In this document: one piece after another, positions 6,240-6,431 of the stretch | Position numbering within the stretch: the stretch's first letter is position 1 | Layout of the letters: each line of letters opens with the position of its first letter | Assembly (NCBI GenBank): GCA_023387695.1 | Contig: JAEWHT010000353.1 | Coordinates: 1-6,431, forward strand | Direction: 5' to 3' | Source of the DNA: Pseudomonadota bacterium | GTDB taxonomy: Bacteria; Pseudomonadota; Alphaproteobacteria; Rhizobiales; Xanthobacteraceae | Length of the DNA: 6,431 bases | Notes under the pieces: generated by a model | What the model was told of the DNA's origin: nothing | Databases searched by the model: none | Seen by the model: the letters and a program-made list of their open reading frames with translations, nothing else | Program-made: the position numbers and the translations under genes

Positions 6240-6431
6240 TGCCTCTCGATACAGGCGCCCGTCGTAGGGTTGAGCGCCACCGGGACCGCAGCCATCGACG
6301 GGAATCGACGCTCCCCGCCCCGGCATTGCCGCCATGCCTCGAATGTTCCTGCTGTTCGTCATTTCGCCCCGGGAGCGCGTTCAACGAGCAGTGGGGTGGT
6401 GCGTGGAATTCCTTGTAACCATACTCCGGCG
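6240..6431 (-). other. Upstream region of the YhdP-like gene; possible 41-codon N-terminal extension
   Basis: The reading frame of the large gene stays open upstream to an ATG at 6362-6360, which would add MTNSRNIRGMAAMPGRG and about 24 more residues. These codons include AGG, CGA, GGG, GGA and TGC and are less biased than the body of the gene, so this is more likely 5' untranslated sequence. The ATG at 6362 has only GGGGCGAA before it. Between 6363 and the window end I see a GGAATTCC palindrome (6405-6412) but no convincing promoter boxes and no other gene. Confidence 0.4.

Noticed and set aside
6387..6412. Possible stress sigma factor (EcfG-type) promoter, GGAAT ... CGTT on the minus strand
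   Set aside because: The two elements are about 21 bases apart, too far for the known 16-17 base spacing, and the -35 element is not the consensus GGAAC.

Overview
The window looks like chromosomal, G+C-rich DNA of an alphaproteobacterium. The protein sequences most resemble those of the Bradyrhizobium / Rhodopseudomonas / Afipia group. That placement comes from recall of family sequences and from codon style, not from a search. I see no mobile element, CRISPR array, tRNA or rRNA, and the gene set is an ordinary core/envelope one.

Layout from left to right. Positions 1-333 hold the 3' end of tyrS (+), which encodes the C-terminal S4 RNA-binding domain of tyrosyl-tRNA synthetase. A strong hairpin (351-388) fills most of the short gap and ends one base before the start of a 12-helix MFS transporter (390-1646, +). 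A 220-base intergenic region follows. It carries a terminator-like hairpin (1732-1764), a dense cluster of TGTC/GACA half-sites (1764-1786) and a clear ribosome binding site for a DoxX-family four-helix membrane protein (1867-2304, +). A long hairpin (2328-2356) separates this rightward set from the leftward set.

The right 60% is one minus-strand gene (2523-6239, possibly starting at 6362). It encodes a very large AsmA/YhdP-like envelope protein: an acidic cytoplasmic tail, one membrane anchor, then about 1100 residues of beta-rich periplasmic sequence with DUF3971-like and AsmA-C-like segments. By analogy with YhdP/TamB this suggests lipid transfer between the inner and outer membranes.

Just downstream of its stop, on the same strand, is a very short reading frame (2357-2443) for a 28-residue single-pass membrane peptide. 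It abuts the convergent hairpin and can be reached through a chain of overlapping stop/start codons (TAATG, then ATGA). This is the least ordinary thing in the window. The four main genes do not form an obvious pathway: tyrS is housekeeping, the MFS gene may be read through from it or have its own promoter, DoxX appears separately controlled, and the YhdP-like gene is convergent with the rest.
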